From assembly GCA_944472135.2 (NCBI GenBank), contig OX235270.1, positions 116,079,842 through 116,143,841 on the forward strand: a stretch of 64,000 nucleotides of DNA. Direction: 5' to 3'. Made by a program: the position numbers and the translations under genes. Shown here piece by piece: positions 49,901 to 54,412 of the stretch. Position 1 is the stretch's first letter. Each line of letters opens with the position of its first letter. The stretch is from Trichobilharzia regenti (taxonomy: Eukaryota > Platyhelminthes > Trematoda > Strigeidida > Schistosomatidae). Under the pieces are notes generated by a model. The model searched no databases, was not told the origin of the DNA, and saw nothing but the letters and a program-made list of their open reading frames with translations.

Positions 49901-50617
49901 GTCAGCTCTTCTATACGGAACGGATCAGAAACTTGGAGGGCGGGCGGGTCACAAAGAATATTTCCAACAGCCCATTACAGACCTTTATCAACAACAACTG
50001 TCTTCGCTCTATGGTGAGGATCAGATGGCCGGGCCGGAGAGAATCACCAACAAGAAACTATGGGAACAAACAAAGCAAGAACCAATCGCCCAACAAACAT
50101 GCAGGAGAAAGTAAAGATGGATTGGACACTCGCTGAGGAGGCCGCCGCCGGGTGACATCGTGCATGCGTCAGGCCATTGGTCGAGTGGAACCCGAAAGGG
50201 AAGCGGCGTGTGGGACGTCAGTGCAAGGGCGACATGGAGGAGATCGTGTGAATTGGAGTTGGAAGAGTATTGGCTAACATGGATGCAGGTGAAAAGTACA
50301 GCAGAGGACAGAAGAAAATGGAGACGTGCAGTTGAAGCCCTATGTTCCATTAGGAACCCAAGGGAGCAATAATAATTATTTGTCTTTAATAGAATATCAC
50401 CTACCCAATTCACTCCAAATATATCATATTCACTGGTAACAAGTGAATCACAATCTTCCCAGTATCCACTACTAGTAATGCTACTAGTAACTATTTGATC
50501 CAATAAAGTAGAATTTTTTTCTTTAGCATAAGTGTGAATTTTATCTCCTTCAGCTGATCTGCTTTTGGCTGATAATGATGAGGAGTTGAACACTTCCAGA
50601 CTACTTGACTGAAGCAT
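3908..50617 (-). CDS. SCHIP1: SCHIP1-like protein, 11 coding exons, 661 codons
   Basis: The proposed coding join on the minus strand is 50617-50405, 49317-49018, 43425-43186, 40594-40469, 32604-32497, 29924-29544, 28008-27874, 24245-24168, 9353-9248, 7736-7643 and 4112-3908. All phases agree and the sum is 1,986 nt. SCHIP1 proteins bind the tumour suppressor schwannomin/merlin. A vertebrate form sits at axon initial segments, and fly Schip1 feeds the Hippo pathway. Here the family signature is LQICFLN (about residues 333-340), QAEVERM (about 508-515) and a C-terminal coiled coil (about 548-592) with LEVIMNDLHARIE, LLLVERDDLHLEQ and VALEDI. The N-terminal half is low-complexity and acidic, with DEWDDSEEEE in exon 3. 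About 68 residues after the coiled coil are longer than I recall for the vertebrate protein. The start at 50617 follows an in-frame TAA in the same exon, so a longer N-terminus would need another splice site. No transcript data were available. Confidence 0.85.
4113..7642. other. Intron 10, no recognised element
   Basis: This 3.5-kb AT-rich intron separates the last two exons. No transposon or RNA gene was recognised. At 6425-6763 both strands stay open over about 200-290 bp; no splice-compatible link to the SCHIP1-like gene was found there. Confidence 0.4.
7643..7736 (-). CDS. SCHIP1: SCHIP1-like coding exon 10, second half of coiled coil
   Basis: The exon is 94 nt, with acceptor ccactag at 7737 and donor GTAAGT at 7642. 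It starts with GT, which completes a Gly codon from exon 9, and ends with TC, which is completed by exon 11. It encodes LNDSLMLLLVERDDLHLEQ followed by GGKMVALEDIK. This is the hallmark C-terminal coiled-coil segment of the SCHIP1 family (vertebrate counterpart LLLIRDELHTEQ and VDIEDL). Confidence 0.88.
7737..9247. other. Intron 9, holding a candidate cassette exon
   Basis: This intron contains the 137-nt exon-like segment 8811..8947, described separately. The rest shows no recognised repeat or RNA gene. Confidence 0.4.
8811..8947 (-). CDS. Candidate frame-shifting cassette exon within SCHIP1-like intron 9
   Basis: The segment has a good acceptor (gttctaatag) and an ideal donor (AAAAA then GTAAGT). 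It is open for 45 codons (YVIDEFYDHQ to LYLQK) when entered in phase 1 from exon 9, with G plus GA restoring Gly. Its length of 137 nt is not a multiple of three. Spliced to exon 10 it would read AAA GTC TAA, a stop at the second codon. Skipping it restores the family's coiled coil. It could be a poison exon, an alternative 3' terminal exon, or a chance exon-like segment. The peptide resembles nothing I recognise in SCHIP1 proteins. Confidence 0.4.
9248..9353 (-). CDS. SCHIP1: SCHIP1-like coding exon 9, first half of coiled coil
   Basis: The exon is 106 nt, with acceptor ttatttcag and donor GTATCA. It encodes LRIDLKRFRMCKNELIKF and then SASQLEVIMNDLHARIE, with a final G in phase 1. The second part matches the family block written GQLQVIVNDLHSQIE in vertebrates. 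The donor is weaker than average, which fits possible alternative splicing into the cassette at 8811..8947. Confidence 0.87.
10478..10680 (+). mobile_element. tRNA-derived SINE, family B, copy 1
   Basis: This has a tRNA-like head with A box tagctcagtgg (10489-10499) and B-box-like ggctcgaatctc (from 10532). A body follows with agaagggacatgggttcctt, gcagacacgtcttgctgac, gcacgaaacc and cctccaaccatctaata. The body recurs at 34.3 kb, so this is a dispersed repeat and not a functional tRNA gene. The 3' limit is approximate. Confidence 0.65.
11806..11860 (-). ncRNA. Sm-alpha hammerhead ribozyme, intact core but G at the cleavage position
   Basis: On the minus strand the core CUGACGA (11841-11847), the stem II hairpin and GAAA (11823-11826) are all present. 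The cleavage triplet reads AUG with G at 11815, where known hammerheads need A, C or U. Stem I (ACAUCCGG with CUGGAUU) is largely intact. Self-cleavage is expected to be lost. Confidence 0.75.
11961..12016 (+). ncRNA. Sm-alpha hammerhead ribozyme with A3 and U8 core changes
   Basis: The stem II hairpin GUCCCAAAUAGGAC (11981-11994) and GAAA (11995-11998) are intact, and the cleavage triplet AUC ends at 12006. The core reads AUGACUA (11974-11980) instead of CUGANGA. Both C3 and G8 are changed, so the tertiary C3-G8 pair becomes A3-U8. Stem I has a mismatch. Confidence 0.75.
13765..13992 (-). mobile_element. Chimeric tRNA-derived SINE (family A), copy 1
   Basis: On the minus strand the head starts gtgcgtcggtggcaaagtgg and carries a canonical B box (gggttcgattcccg). 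The body has agaaataattctggtaaaga and ggtttgggcatgaggctagc, and the 3' end has gaggccctatgttccactga. The same unit occurs at 33.0 and 40.9 kb. It lies right beside the 5' end of the RTE copy. No clear target-site duplication was found for this copy. Confidence 0.75.
14010..17335 (+). mobile_element. RTE/SR2-like LINE, near-full-length but degenerate
   Basis: The element encodes an apurinic endonuclease and a reverse transcriptase, now spread over shifted frames with stops. Landmarks are GTRNARTMYEA (from 14247), IGDM (about 14694), WISPDGHT (14880-14903) and GSDHHL (14995-15012) of the endonuclease. The reverse transcriptase shows AAGPDGIP (15776-15799) and VRLGFL near 16370. The FADD active site is broken near 16496-16525, where DDLDF is followed by a frame disruption. 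The C-terminal TDEDVK, SVLLYGS and IRIF-like segments follow. It ends in a gaagccatatgttctact...ataataata tail. Similar tails occur at 31.2, 50.3 and 56.6 kb. The clade assignment rests on recalled SR2 motifs. Confidence 0.8.
21164..21245 (-). repeat. Single arm of a PLE-like terminal repeat with hammerhead-like motif
   Basis: This is homologous to the arms of the 42.2-kb palindrome (ttctctgagctggat, tttgcgaagctttcat, cttcagcgcatacttcaatt). On the minus strand it reads CUGAAGA (21229-21235), a stem II hairpin, then GAAA (21206-21209). Two stem II pairs differ from the 42-kb copy by compensatory changes. Confidence 0.55.
22020..22150 (-). mobile_element. tRNA-derived SINE carrying a degenerate hammerhead
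   Basis: On the minus strand the tRNA-like head has A box tggcttaatgg and a perfect B box gggttcgaacccc. It is followed by a hammerhead relic: CUAAAGA (22061-22067), a stem II hairpin, GAAA (22042-22045), self-complementary stem III ACAGCUGU and a GUC triplet ending at 22034. G5 of the core is A here, one stem II pair is lost and stem I no longer pairs well. It is related to, but distinct from, Sm-alpha. Confidence 0.7.
23415..23639. repeat. PLE-type inverted terminal pair, 87-bp arms
   Basis: The arms 23415-23501 and 23553-23639 are near-perfect reverse complements around a 51-bp spacer. Each arm contains CUGAUGAG and the following GAAA of a hammerhead core. No coding sequence lies between them. 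This looks like two opposed pseudo-LTRs of a Penelope-like element without its body. Confidence 0.7.
23605..23668 (+). ncRNA. PLE-type hammerhead motif
   Basis: The core CUGAUGA starts at 23617 and GAAA lies at 23633-23636. A long stem III contains the self-complementary AUGGUACCAU, and the AUU triplet ends at 23658. GCAG before the core pairs with CUGC after the cleavage site. Stem II is minimal (a single G-C closing pair). Penelope-like elements are known to carry hammerheads; activity of this copy is untested. Confidence 0.55.
24168..24245 (-). CDS. SCHIP1: SCHIP1-like coding exon 8
   Basis: The exon is 78 nt (26 codons), with acceptor ttcttgacag. The donor is best read as GTGGGT at 24167, which keeps phase 0; the alternative GTAATG two codons later would give a stop in exon 9. 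It encodes VPKISAMQAEVERMKIP and SLSPNVAKL. The first part matches the family block MAKMQVEVEKQ. Confidence 0.85.
24246..27873. other. Intron 7, holding a candidate internal promoter and first exon
   Basis: This intron contains the alternative first exon 24973..25146 and the CpG-bearing stretch just upstream of it. At 27.07-27.17 kb there is a weak hammerhead relic on the minus strand (GAAACGGCCGUU then CAGUG). Nothing else was recognised. Confidence 0.4.
24973..25146 (-). CDS. SCHIP1: Candidate alternative first exon of the SCHIP1-like gene
   Basis: ATGCCGCC opens a 58-codon stretch (MPPILLIENF to IIRLSE) that ends exactly on a codon boundary at a consensus donor GTATGT. Spliced to exon 8 it stays in phase and gives a 218-residue protein with only the conserved C-terminal domain. 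The sequence just upstream (25147-25170) is locally CpG-containing (ggtcgcgcgaaatggcg), unusual for this AT-rich DNA and compatible with a promoter. Vertebrate SCHIP1 also uses internal promoters. It could still be a chance ORF. Confidence 0.45.
27874..28008 (-). CDS. SCHIP1: SCHIP1-like coding exon 7
   Basis: The exon is 135 nt (45 codons, phase 0 to 0), with acceptor gtttcatttcag and donor GTTAGT. It encodes IDMYYERLLDQCKHDCYNAR and a helical stretch ending in RFQSETQIAVVQ. The last part aligns with the family segment KLQAEAKMALAM just before the MQVEVEKQ block, which supports both the identity and the exon order. Confidence 0.85.
28009..29543. other. Intron 6, no recognised element
   Basis: This is AT-rich sequence of 1.5 kb. 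No repeat, RNA gene or coding region was recognised. Confidence 0.4.
29544..29924 (-). CDS. SCHIP1: SCHIP1-like coding exon 6, LQICFLN block and Thr-rich linker
   Basis: The exon is 381 nt (127 codons), with acceptor tttaaatcttag and donor GTAAGT. It opens with ENNLALQICFLNSSEQ, matching the family's NLQICFVNDSGS. A low-complexity Thr/Val/Asn tract follows, with many ACA/ACT codons (about residues 375-395), then acidic DSDSDG. A Met at 29861 could mislead gene finders into a false start, but the frame is open to the acceptor upstream. Confidence 0.85.
31144..31236 (+). mobile_element. RTE 3'-tail micro-insertion with 13-bp target-site duplication
   Basis: Direct repeats attagaaaccaga at 31144-31156 and 31224-31236 flank a 67-bp insert. 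The insert matches only the last bases of the RTE family (aatggaggtgtgcagctgaa, gccctatgttcc, then an acaataata tail). It is an extreme 5' truncation produced by target-primed reverse transcription. Confidence 0.85.
32200..32441 (+). mobile_element. Sm-alpha-type SINE with 14-bp target-site duplication
   Basis: Direct repeats taagaattttattg at 32200-32213 and 32428-32441 flank a 214-bp element. It has an A box (tggtctagtgg), a B box (gggttcgagcctc), the shared block ccatcactcactgagaaatg-like sequence, a hammerhead, and the 3' end ccaccatccaccagttg. It sits in intron 5, 56 bp from exon 5 (ending at 32497). Confidence 0.9.
32349..32403 (+). ncRNA. Sm-alpha hammerhead ribozyme with C3 to A core change
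   Basis: Stem I (ACAUCCAG with CUGGAUU), stem II (GUCCCAAAUAGGAC), GAAA (32382-32385) and the cleavage triplet AUC (ending 32393) are intact. The core reads AUGACGA from 32361, so the essential C3 is A while G8 remains. Loss of the C3-G8 pair predicts an inactive ribozyme. Confidence 0.8.
32497..32604 (-). CDS. SCHIP1: SCHIP1-like coding exon 5
   Basis: The exon is 108 nt (36 codons, phase 0 to 0), with acceptor aaattttag and donor GTGAGC. It encodes PSTTKNSPRVGRSVDLCSEV and EEWLQSRPSWIDRRHQ. I recognise no domain, but the Ser/Arg-rich part followed by an amphipathic stretch leads directly into the LQICFLN block of exon 6. Confidence 0.8.
32846..32881. repeat. (TA)18 microsatellite
   Basis: An uninterrupted TA dinucleotide run of 36 nt. 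Its length may vary between individuals and assemblies. Confidence 0.95.
32960..33220 (+). mobile_element. Chimeric tRNA-derived SINE (family A), copy 2, with 13-bp target-site duplication
   Basis: Direct repeats tattggaaatatt at 32960-32972 and 33208-33220 flank the element 32973-33207. It starts gtgcgtcggcagcacagcgg, carries a B box with one extra T (gtttcgatccccg), and then agaaataattctggtaaaga and ggttgggcatgaggctagc. It ends gaagccctatgttccactg plus an A tail. The middle resembles the RTE 5' leader and the end resembles the RTE 3' tail. Confidence 0.9.
34208..34230. repeat. (CT)n microsatellite
   Basis: A short run of CT dinucleotides just left of the family B SINE copy at 34.3 kb. Confidence 0.85.
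34318..34470 (+). mobile_element. tRNA-derived SINE, family B, copy 2 (head truncated)
   Basis: This matches the 10.48-kb copy from the B box (caggttcgagttcc) onward, through agaagggacatgagttcctt, gcagatacgccttgctgac, gcacgaaaccc and cctccaaccatctaata. The A-box region is degraded. Two copies with a shared body define the family. Confidence 0.65.
34881..34927. repeat. (AT)n microsatellite, 47 nt
   Basis: A pure AT dinucleotide run in intron 4. Confidence 0.95.
36205..36262 (-). ncRNA. PLE-type hammerhead motif, left repeat
   Basis: On the minus strand: core CUGAUGA (36249-36255) and GAAA (36237-36240). Stem III is built on the palindrome AAUGAUAUCAUU closed by AUA/UAU. The AUA triplet ends at 36217, before CUGC. 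Stem II is minimal. Confidence 0.6.
36256..36861 (+). CDS. PLE C-terminal fragment with GIY-YIG endonuclease
   Basis: The frame is open from 36175 to TAA at 36859-36861. Similarity to the PLE at 1-1553 begins after the left repeat, with LCSPNKVEEEF, RLKENGYPKGF and a VFICLPYKGE block. The endonuclease follows: CIYKF from 36595, CTCG, and KYIGRT with YIG at 36631-36639. These are the GIY-YIG hallmarks; this nuclease nicks target DNA for PLE integration. The reverse transcriptase catalytic region is missing, so the fragment cannot mobilise itself. The first residues of the open frame (before 36256) come from the antisense repeat and are not PLE protein. No stop interrupts the fragment, in contrast to the 1-1553 copy. 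Confidence 0.8.
   Translation, partial: LYDRARRLCSPNKVEEEFSFVEKRLKENGYPKGFILKYSKETDEKEKHPTIEKKKVFICLPYKGETVSQKIDKRMKGAIKRCSPAATLVTLYSTTCSIKQSKLDKYPADVTSNCIYKFTCTCGSKYIGRTERRASVWFLERIPRNLCLKGSRYLQSAITRHLVDTGHFVEISKYFKILNIQRTANLLRSAEVIAIKRHRPN
37218..37280 (+). ncRNA. PLE-type hammerhead motif, right repeat
   Basis: Core CUGAUGA from 37228 and GAAA at 37243-37246. Stem III spans 37246-37265 (AUAGAAUG pairs with CAUUUUAU around GUAU). The AUA triplet ends at 37266, before CUGC. Stem I is CAG/CUG plus a UUU/AAA extension. The closing pair of stem II is only G-U, so activity may be weak. Confidence 0.6.
40469..40594 (-). CDS. SCHIP1: SCHIP1-like coding exon 4
   Basis: The exon is 126 nt (42 codons, phase 0 to 0), with acceptor ttccattttcag and donor GTGAGT. 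It encodes ALLAEKDYTIAGKLMPEWGS followed by PIRTRTTANMDRLNQ. It continues the charged helical end of exon 3. No domain was recognised. Confidence 0.8.
40802..41044 (-). mobile_element. Chimeric tRNA-derived SINE (family A), copy 3, with 12-bp target-site duplication
   Basis: Direct repeats tggtaaaagcgt at 40802-40813 and 41033-41044 flank the element. On the minus strand it starts ggtgcgtcggtggcatagcgg and has a perfect B box (ggggttcgatccccg). The body is agaaataattctggtaaaga and gctagcaaccccatcctgta, and it ends with a tail visible as poly-T on the plus strand. It is shorter in the middle than copies 1 and 2. Confidence 0.9.
42144..42322. repeat. 179-bp palindrome, 78-bp identical arms, hammerhead-like motif
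   Basis: The arms 42144-42221 and 42245-42322 are exact reverse complements. The 23-bp centre is itself palindromic except for one pair (42222/42244). Each arm reads CUGAAGA, an extra U, a 6-bp stem II (GUCACC/GGUGAU) and GAAA (42246-42275 on the plus strand). A diverged single arm lies at 21.16 kb. It resembles two opposed PLE pseudo-LTRs joined tail to tail. Confidence 0.75.
43186..43425 (-). CDS. SCHIP1: SCHIP1-like coding exon 3, acidic segment
   Basis: The exon is 240 nt (80 codons, phase 0 to 0), with acceptor ttgatttctatag and donor GTAAAT. It encodes DEFDSITSDLLLCNK, a Pro/Tyr stretch, then KIYTHFDEWDDSEEEE and a charged helix ending EEESKRRQ. The DEW plus acidic run recalls the VIDEWAPEEDGEEEE stretch of vertebrate SCHIP1, which gives weak but welcome support upstream of the conserved C-terminus. 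Confidence 0.83.
44510..44860. repeat. GC-richer island, possible old LTR or repeat
   Basis: The block stands out against its AT-rich surroundings and contains short palindromes (ccgcctagcgg, ttgggaaaacccaa) and agaaacagctctct. I saw no target-site duplication, primer site or coding frame that would prove an LTR. Identity is open. Confidence 0.3.
46219..46325 (+). mobile_element. RTE 5'-leader fragment
   Basis: It matches the leader at 14.01-14.11 kb: ggtaaagaggaagggttggg, ctagcgaacctacacc, caaaaccaatcaaactgcta, then acgcacaataaa. It ends abruptly, with no endonuclease sequence following. The same leader forms the body of the family A SINEs. Confidence 0.6.
49018..49317 (-). CDS. SCHIP1: SCHIP1-like coding exon 2
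   Basis: The exon is 300 nt (100 codons, phase 0 to 0), with acceptor gtttaatatttag and donor GTGAGT. It encodes ANSHHNERIKGLKTKHRS, a Ser/Thr/Asn-rich middle, and DSIRLSLGDNDGTDLQKNSL. It looks disordered with no domain. Phase agreement with exons 1 and 3 is the main support. Confidence 0.78.
49737..50385 (+). mobile_element. RTE 3' fragment ending about 20 bp from exon 1
   Basis: Frames shift, but the C-terminal RTE protein can be followed: RARIGKARNTF, a WPEKI-like ERITNKKLWEQTKQEPIAQQ segment, RWIGHSLRRP, TWRRSCELELEEYWLTW and RKWRRAVEALCSIRNPRE. It ends in an AATAAT tail near 50375-50385. It lies inside intron 1, just downstream of the exon 1 donor at 50404, antisense to the host gene. 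Confidence 0.85.
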
Positions 50618-50668
50618 ATAAAGTTATGGTGCTTCAATTAAAGTAATACTTCCTTTATTATTTAATTC
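50405..50668 (-). CDS. SCHIP1: SCHIP1-like coding exon 1 (start codon at 50617)
   Basis: The coding part is 50617-50405 (71 codons, MLQSSSLEVF to YDIFGVNW). The donor is best read as GTAGGT at 50404, which keeps phase 0 with exon 2. A strong acceptor (gttacttttag) lies at 50669, so 50668-50618 would be 5' UTR. It contains an in-frame TAA (three codons before the ATG), and the other two frames also stop. A second possible acceptor (atgcttcag) would allow a longer protein starting further upstream. Confidence 0.68.
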
Positions 50669-51435
50669 CTAAAAGTAACAGAAATACAAAAGAAGTAAAT
50701 TTAATTGTTCATCAAAGTGGTAAATAAATTTTCCAAGAGATGTAGACACAATTCTCTTATTATCTGACAACCTACAACATCATATGACTTATACAGAAGA
50801 ATTCAAAAATGACATCTTTTTTTCAAAAGAAAACAATTACTCAAATCAATAGTTTCTGTGAGTTGGCTGATCTGATTGTAATTTTCACTACCATAAAATA
50901 TCAGTTGAGAAATCAGTGAAAATTAAGAGAGCGAAAGTAACTATGAATCAGTGAATAATTTAAACAGTGTCTCGAGTCGAAATCTCAATGTTTAACACTT
51001 TGGTTAAGTTATTCCTCATGAAAATAAAATATTTAAAAACTAGGCTAAACAACACTAGTGCTCTTTAGTTGCTACTGATCAGTTATCACTAAATTAAGAT
51101 GCCTGCCTTCTAATATAAAGGGGGGTCTGGCTTTCAGAAACGAGAGGAAGATAAAAAGTTTCAAGAAAAGTTTGAGTAGAAGACCAGATGCTGTTTATTA
51201 GGTTTTCTGCAGATGCCTATAAGATTACAATCTGATGGCTTAACTGTGCTACGATGGTCTTAAAACCTAAGAGTAATGCCTGCCATCTAACACCAAACTG
51301 GTAAAGTTTCCTACAGAACTATAACATTTAGCTATTATTCCCCAAGTTTCAGTAGTTTTTGCAATGTCCCGTGATATCTAACCTTTTTGAAGACCAGTAG
51401 AATACTACGCATATCACAATGGTATGCATACAAAC

Positions 51436-51455
51436 TATATATATATATATATATA
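51436..51455. repeat. (TA)10 microsatellite
   Basis: A short TA dinucleotide run in the upstream region. Confidence 0.9.
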
Positions 51456-52281
51456 CACTGTGAATACATGTGGATTTTTTTCTTCCGTAATAAAATCATG
51501 TAGAAACTTTTCTTCCCATTCTGACGGAAGTTCTGCGCAGAAATGTGAGCTATAGGAACCAGTTTTGTGATTTAGCCTACGGAAATAAGATATATCTATT
51601 ATTTAGGCAGTTGATCCATCGTTATTCACTAAGTACAGTGGTAGATAATTGTCTGAAATCAACTAAGGCTAAGGTTACTGCAAAGAATCTCATCACAAAT
51701 TTCTGGGTAGAACAAACCCACTAAGTGTCATTAAATCCCTACCACCGGTAAACATTTTCTAGCGATTCTTAAGAAACAAATAACCCCAAGCCTGCAAACG
51801 ACTTCACCGTGGTAAGTAGACTCAGCATTAAGTGTCGTATAATGGCAGCCTGCTTAAATCACCGGTCTATCAGAGTTCCCACCCAAAAAAATGCCTAAAC
51901 TCTTCAGTATTTCTTGTTGTTTTAATCATACAGTTATTTATATTAATTGACAGTACTTGAAATCACACAGATATTCAATTAGCTTTCAACGAAACGCTAT
52001 GCAATTCTTGAAGGAAATGAAGGGAAAATGTAGAGAATAGGTTCTCTCTTCATATGTAACAACACTGTGTCACATGAAATACTTCAAATTATTACTTTGT
52101 ACGTATATTCTATACACAGACGAAAGATTTTGGAAAGCTGAACATTTCTGTACTATGTTCACATAGTGTCTGAAATAAAGCCTTATTATTATAGTTATTA
52201 TACAATCTATCCAGTGGATGAATTGAAAATGAAACTATTGCCTTGCTGAGGAATAAAAAGAGCTTTGATAATGAAAGTATA

Positions 52282-52400
52282 AAGGACCAGATTTGCAGTA
52301 TTACGTGTGATATCATTTCTCACTAGCTTTGAAATAGAATGGTACCATTTTATACTGCGAATACTGTTTTTGTTTCAAGGTAATCAAGTGTATGAAAAAA
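52282..52400. repeat. PLE terminal pair relic with half hammerheads
   Basis: The right half (52331-52362) keeps GAAA, the stem III palindrome AAUGGUACCAUU and UAUACUGC of the 37.2-kb ribozyme. Its CUGAUGA core is gone. The left half has the reverse complement (ggaccagatttgcagta, then atatcatttc). It is the same family as the 36.2-37.3 kb element, reduced to its ends. Confidence 0.65.
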
Positions 52401-53399
52401 AACTTTCAGACTGGGTAAGGCAGATTTAAACAGAAATGTGAAGAATTCTAATAAGAGCTATACAGCTGTCAAACAAGGCAAGCATTGGAGTGTCATAGAA
52501 GGATTATTTGCATTTTAAGGTAATGAATACAGATTTAAATCTTTCTGAAGAAATTTTTACACGACCAATTTCAAGAAAATAGTAATCAAATATACATAAC
52601 ACAGTTCATTTTTACTACAACTGTTTTAATTAGCGGTGTTAATAAAAGTTTTTGTAAGGTTTTCTATTGTTCGGGCAGTAATGCTTTAATTTGTGGGAAA
52701 ATGGTTGGTTTGTACTTTCAGCCTTTGCATTCTCTCGGTAATTTTAATTCCTGTTAAATTACAATAGTTAAAAACAAATGCAATCATTGGTTACTGTTTT
52801 TTTTTATTATCTTAAGCTTTACTGTTCAACATTCAAAAATGTGAATCGTAGTAACACCCACCCTGAATATCACATTACACGTAACTAGAATTTGGACGTT
52901 GTAGTGTGATTTATTTATTTCGACACTGTTATTTAGTGATTTTGTTTCTTTCTTTCGTTTCGATCTGCTGAGCCTTGCAGAGTAACCAGTTGTTTAGTGT
53001 TCGTTTCAAAATAATGATAAGAAATACGAAGGTGATGAAAAAACAATTAAAATAAATCGGTGTGTATTGCATTTCCTGAAATCTTTACTGCTGTGAAATC
53101 GTGTAAATCCTGAGAGAGTGATACTATTCTTTTTATTTAGTTTGCTACAAATCAGTAACAGATTTGTAACCTATACAATTGTAACAACTTTAACAAGGTA
53201 GAAGCATCACTGAAAAAGGACAAAAGCATAAGAATAATCATGTAAACACAAAGGAACAAATCCGGGTTGATGATAACGAATATTGTTCGTTATAATTATA
53301 GTAAAAGTGCTCCTCAAGAAGTATTTGTTTATCCACAATAAGCAATTCGTCAACATGTCATTTCTACGACAAAGGCTTGATACAAATTTGCGAACTGCC

Positions 53400-53640
53400 G
53401 CATCAATATCCTCATTGTTTATCATCTCATTCGCACTTATTCTTCACTCCTGAGAAATCTTTAGCGATGCAAAAAATATTAGTTTTTCGACTTGATGGAG
53501 ATAATTTATGTGACCGCCCCAATTTTTCTTACTTTTTGTCCGCTATCTCTAGCTGCATTGATTGGCGAATACAAAAACTGTAGTCAACGTGTCCCCCCCT
53601 GATTGATACCACTTGTATATCTTGCCTCATTCAGTTTTCT
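53400..53640 (-). promoter_or_regulatory. Promoter-like patch upstream of the SCHIP1-like gene
   Basis: On the minus strand there is a CCAAT motif (cgccaatcaatg, near 53560), a GC box (ggggcgg, about 53514-53520) and locally higher CpG content. A GTAAGA donor-like site is at about 53529. The position 2.9 kb upstream of exon 1 on the right strand fits a first non-coding exon, but nothing proves transcription. Confidence 0.25.
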
Positions 53641-54229
53641 AACAAGTATGTGATAAAATACACAAATTAGTTCAGTTTACTTTACGATAAGCATTTAAGT
53701 GAAGATTGTAGCATCGTGATAACCTACCCTACAAAGTTACCCGGATATTTAGTCTATTCTTTCGAGATAAAAACATACGTTTATTCTACAGTAAGGAGTT
53801 TAAACAACTTTCCACATATTATGACTTGTAAGTAATCAAAGAAACAAGTACAAGAAAAACAGACCAAGTTTGTATACGTTTTATCGTCTTAAACAGAAAA
53901 TAACAAGCTGAAGTCCTCCTTCTGGAGGTTAATCACATGCAAAGTAGTCAGGAAATCCAAAATATGATCAGAAAGTTGAATGAGTAAAACTAAGCAACTT
54001 TTACTTGGTATTTAGTTACATTCACAAACTCCAATTATAATCTTAGTGACACTGTTCAAATTTGAGTTATGCACAAAAATGAGCTAATGAATAGTCGAGA
54101 CTGTAGTCTCTCATGAATTCATTACGTAGGATTAGAATTATTGTTTATTCCAGTTTATTTAAATGGTCTAATGAAATGCGTTATGTTGTCAGTTCATTAG
54201 AACTTAACCTGTAATTCATTTACTAGTGG

Positions 54230-54412
54230 TCATGAGCAATAATAAAATTGTGTGGCTTTGAAGGTTATCTTAGAAACTGGGCCTCGCAGAGGAGTTGATG
54301 ATAATTTGTCCAAGTGACTGTAGAGATGGTTTTTATACTTTCCGTTAATCATCCATATAACTGTGCTAAAAAGAAAGATTACCAAATGGGAAATAAATTT
54401 AATTAAATCCAT
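54230..54412 (-). CDS. Small ORF with signal-peptide-like start
   Basis: A 60-residue frame begins MDLIKFISHLVIFLFSTVIW, a hydrophobic stretch like a signal peptide or membrane anchor, followed by a polar tail ending in QFYYCS. Function is not recognised. A GTATAA donor-like site follows INGK, so it could be a first exon. It may equally be chance in AT-rich DNA, where hydrophobic codons are common. Confidence 0.2.
   Translation of the reverse strand: MDLIKFISHLVIFLFSTVIWMINGKYKNHLYSHLDKLSSTPLRGPVSKITFKATQFYYCS

Noticed and set aside
50021..50404. Minus-strand reading continuing from exon 1 to 50021
   Set aside because: It is read-through of the exon 1 frame past the GTAGGT donor into antisense RTE sequence. 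It is not protein of either element.
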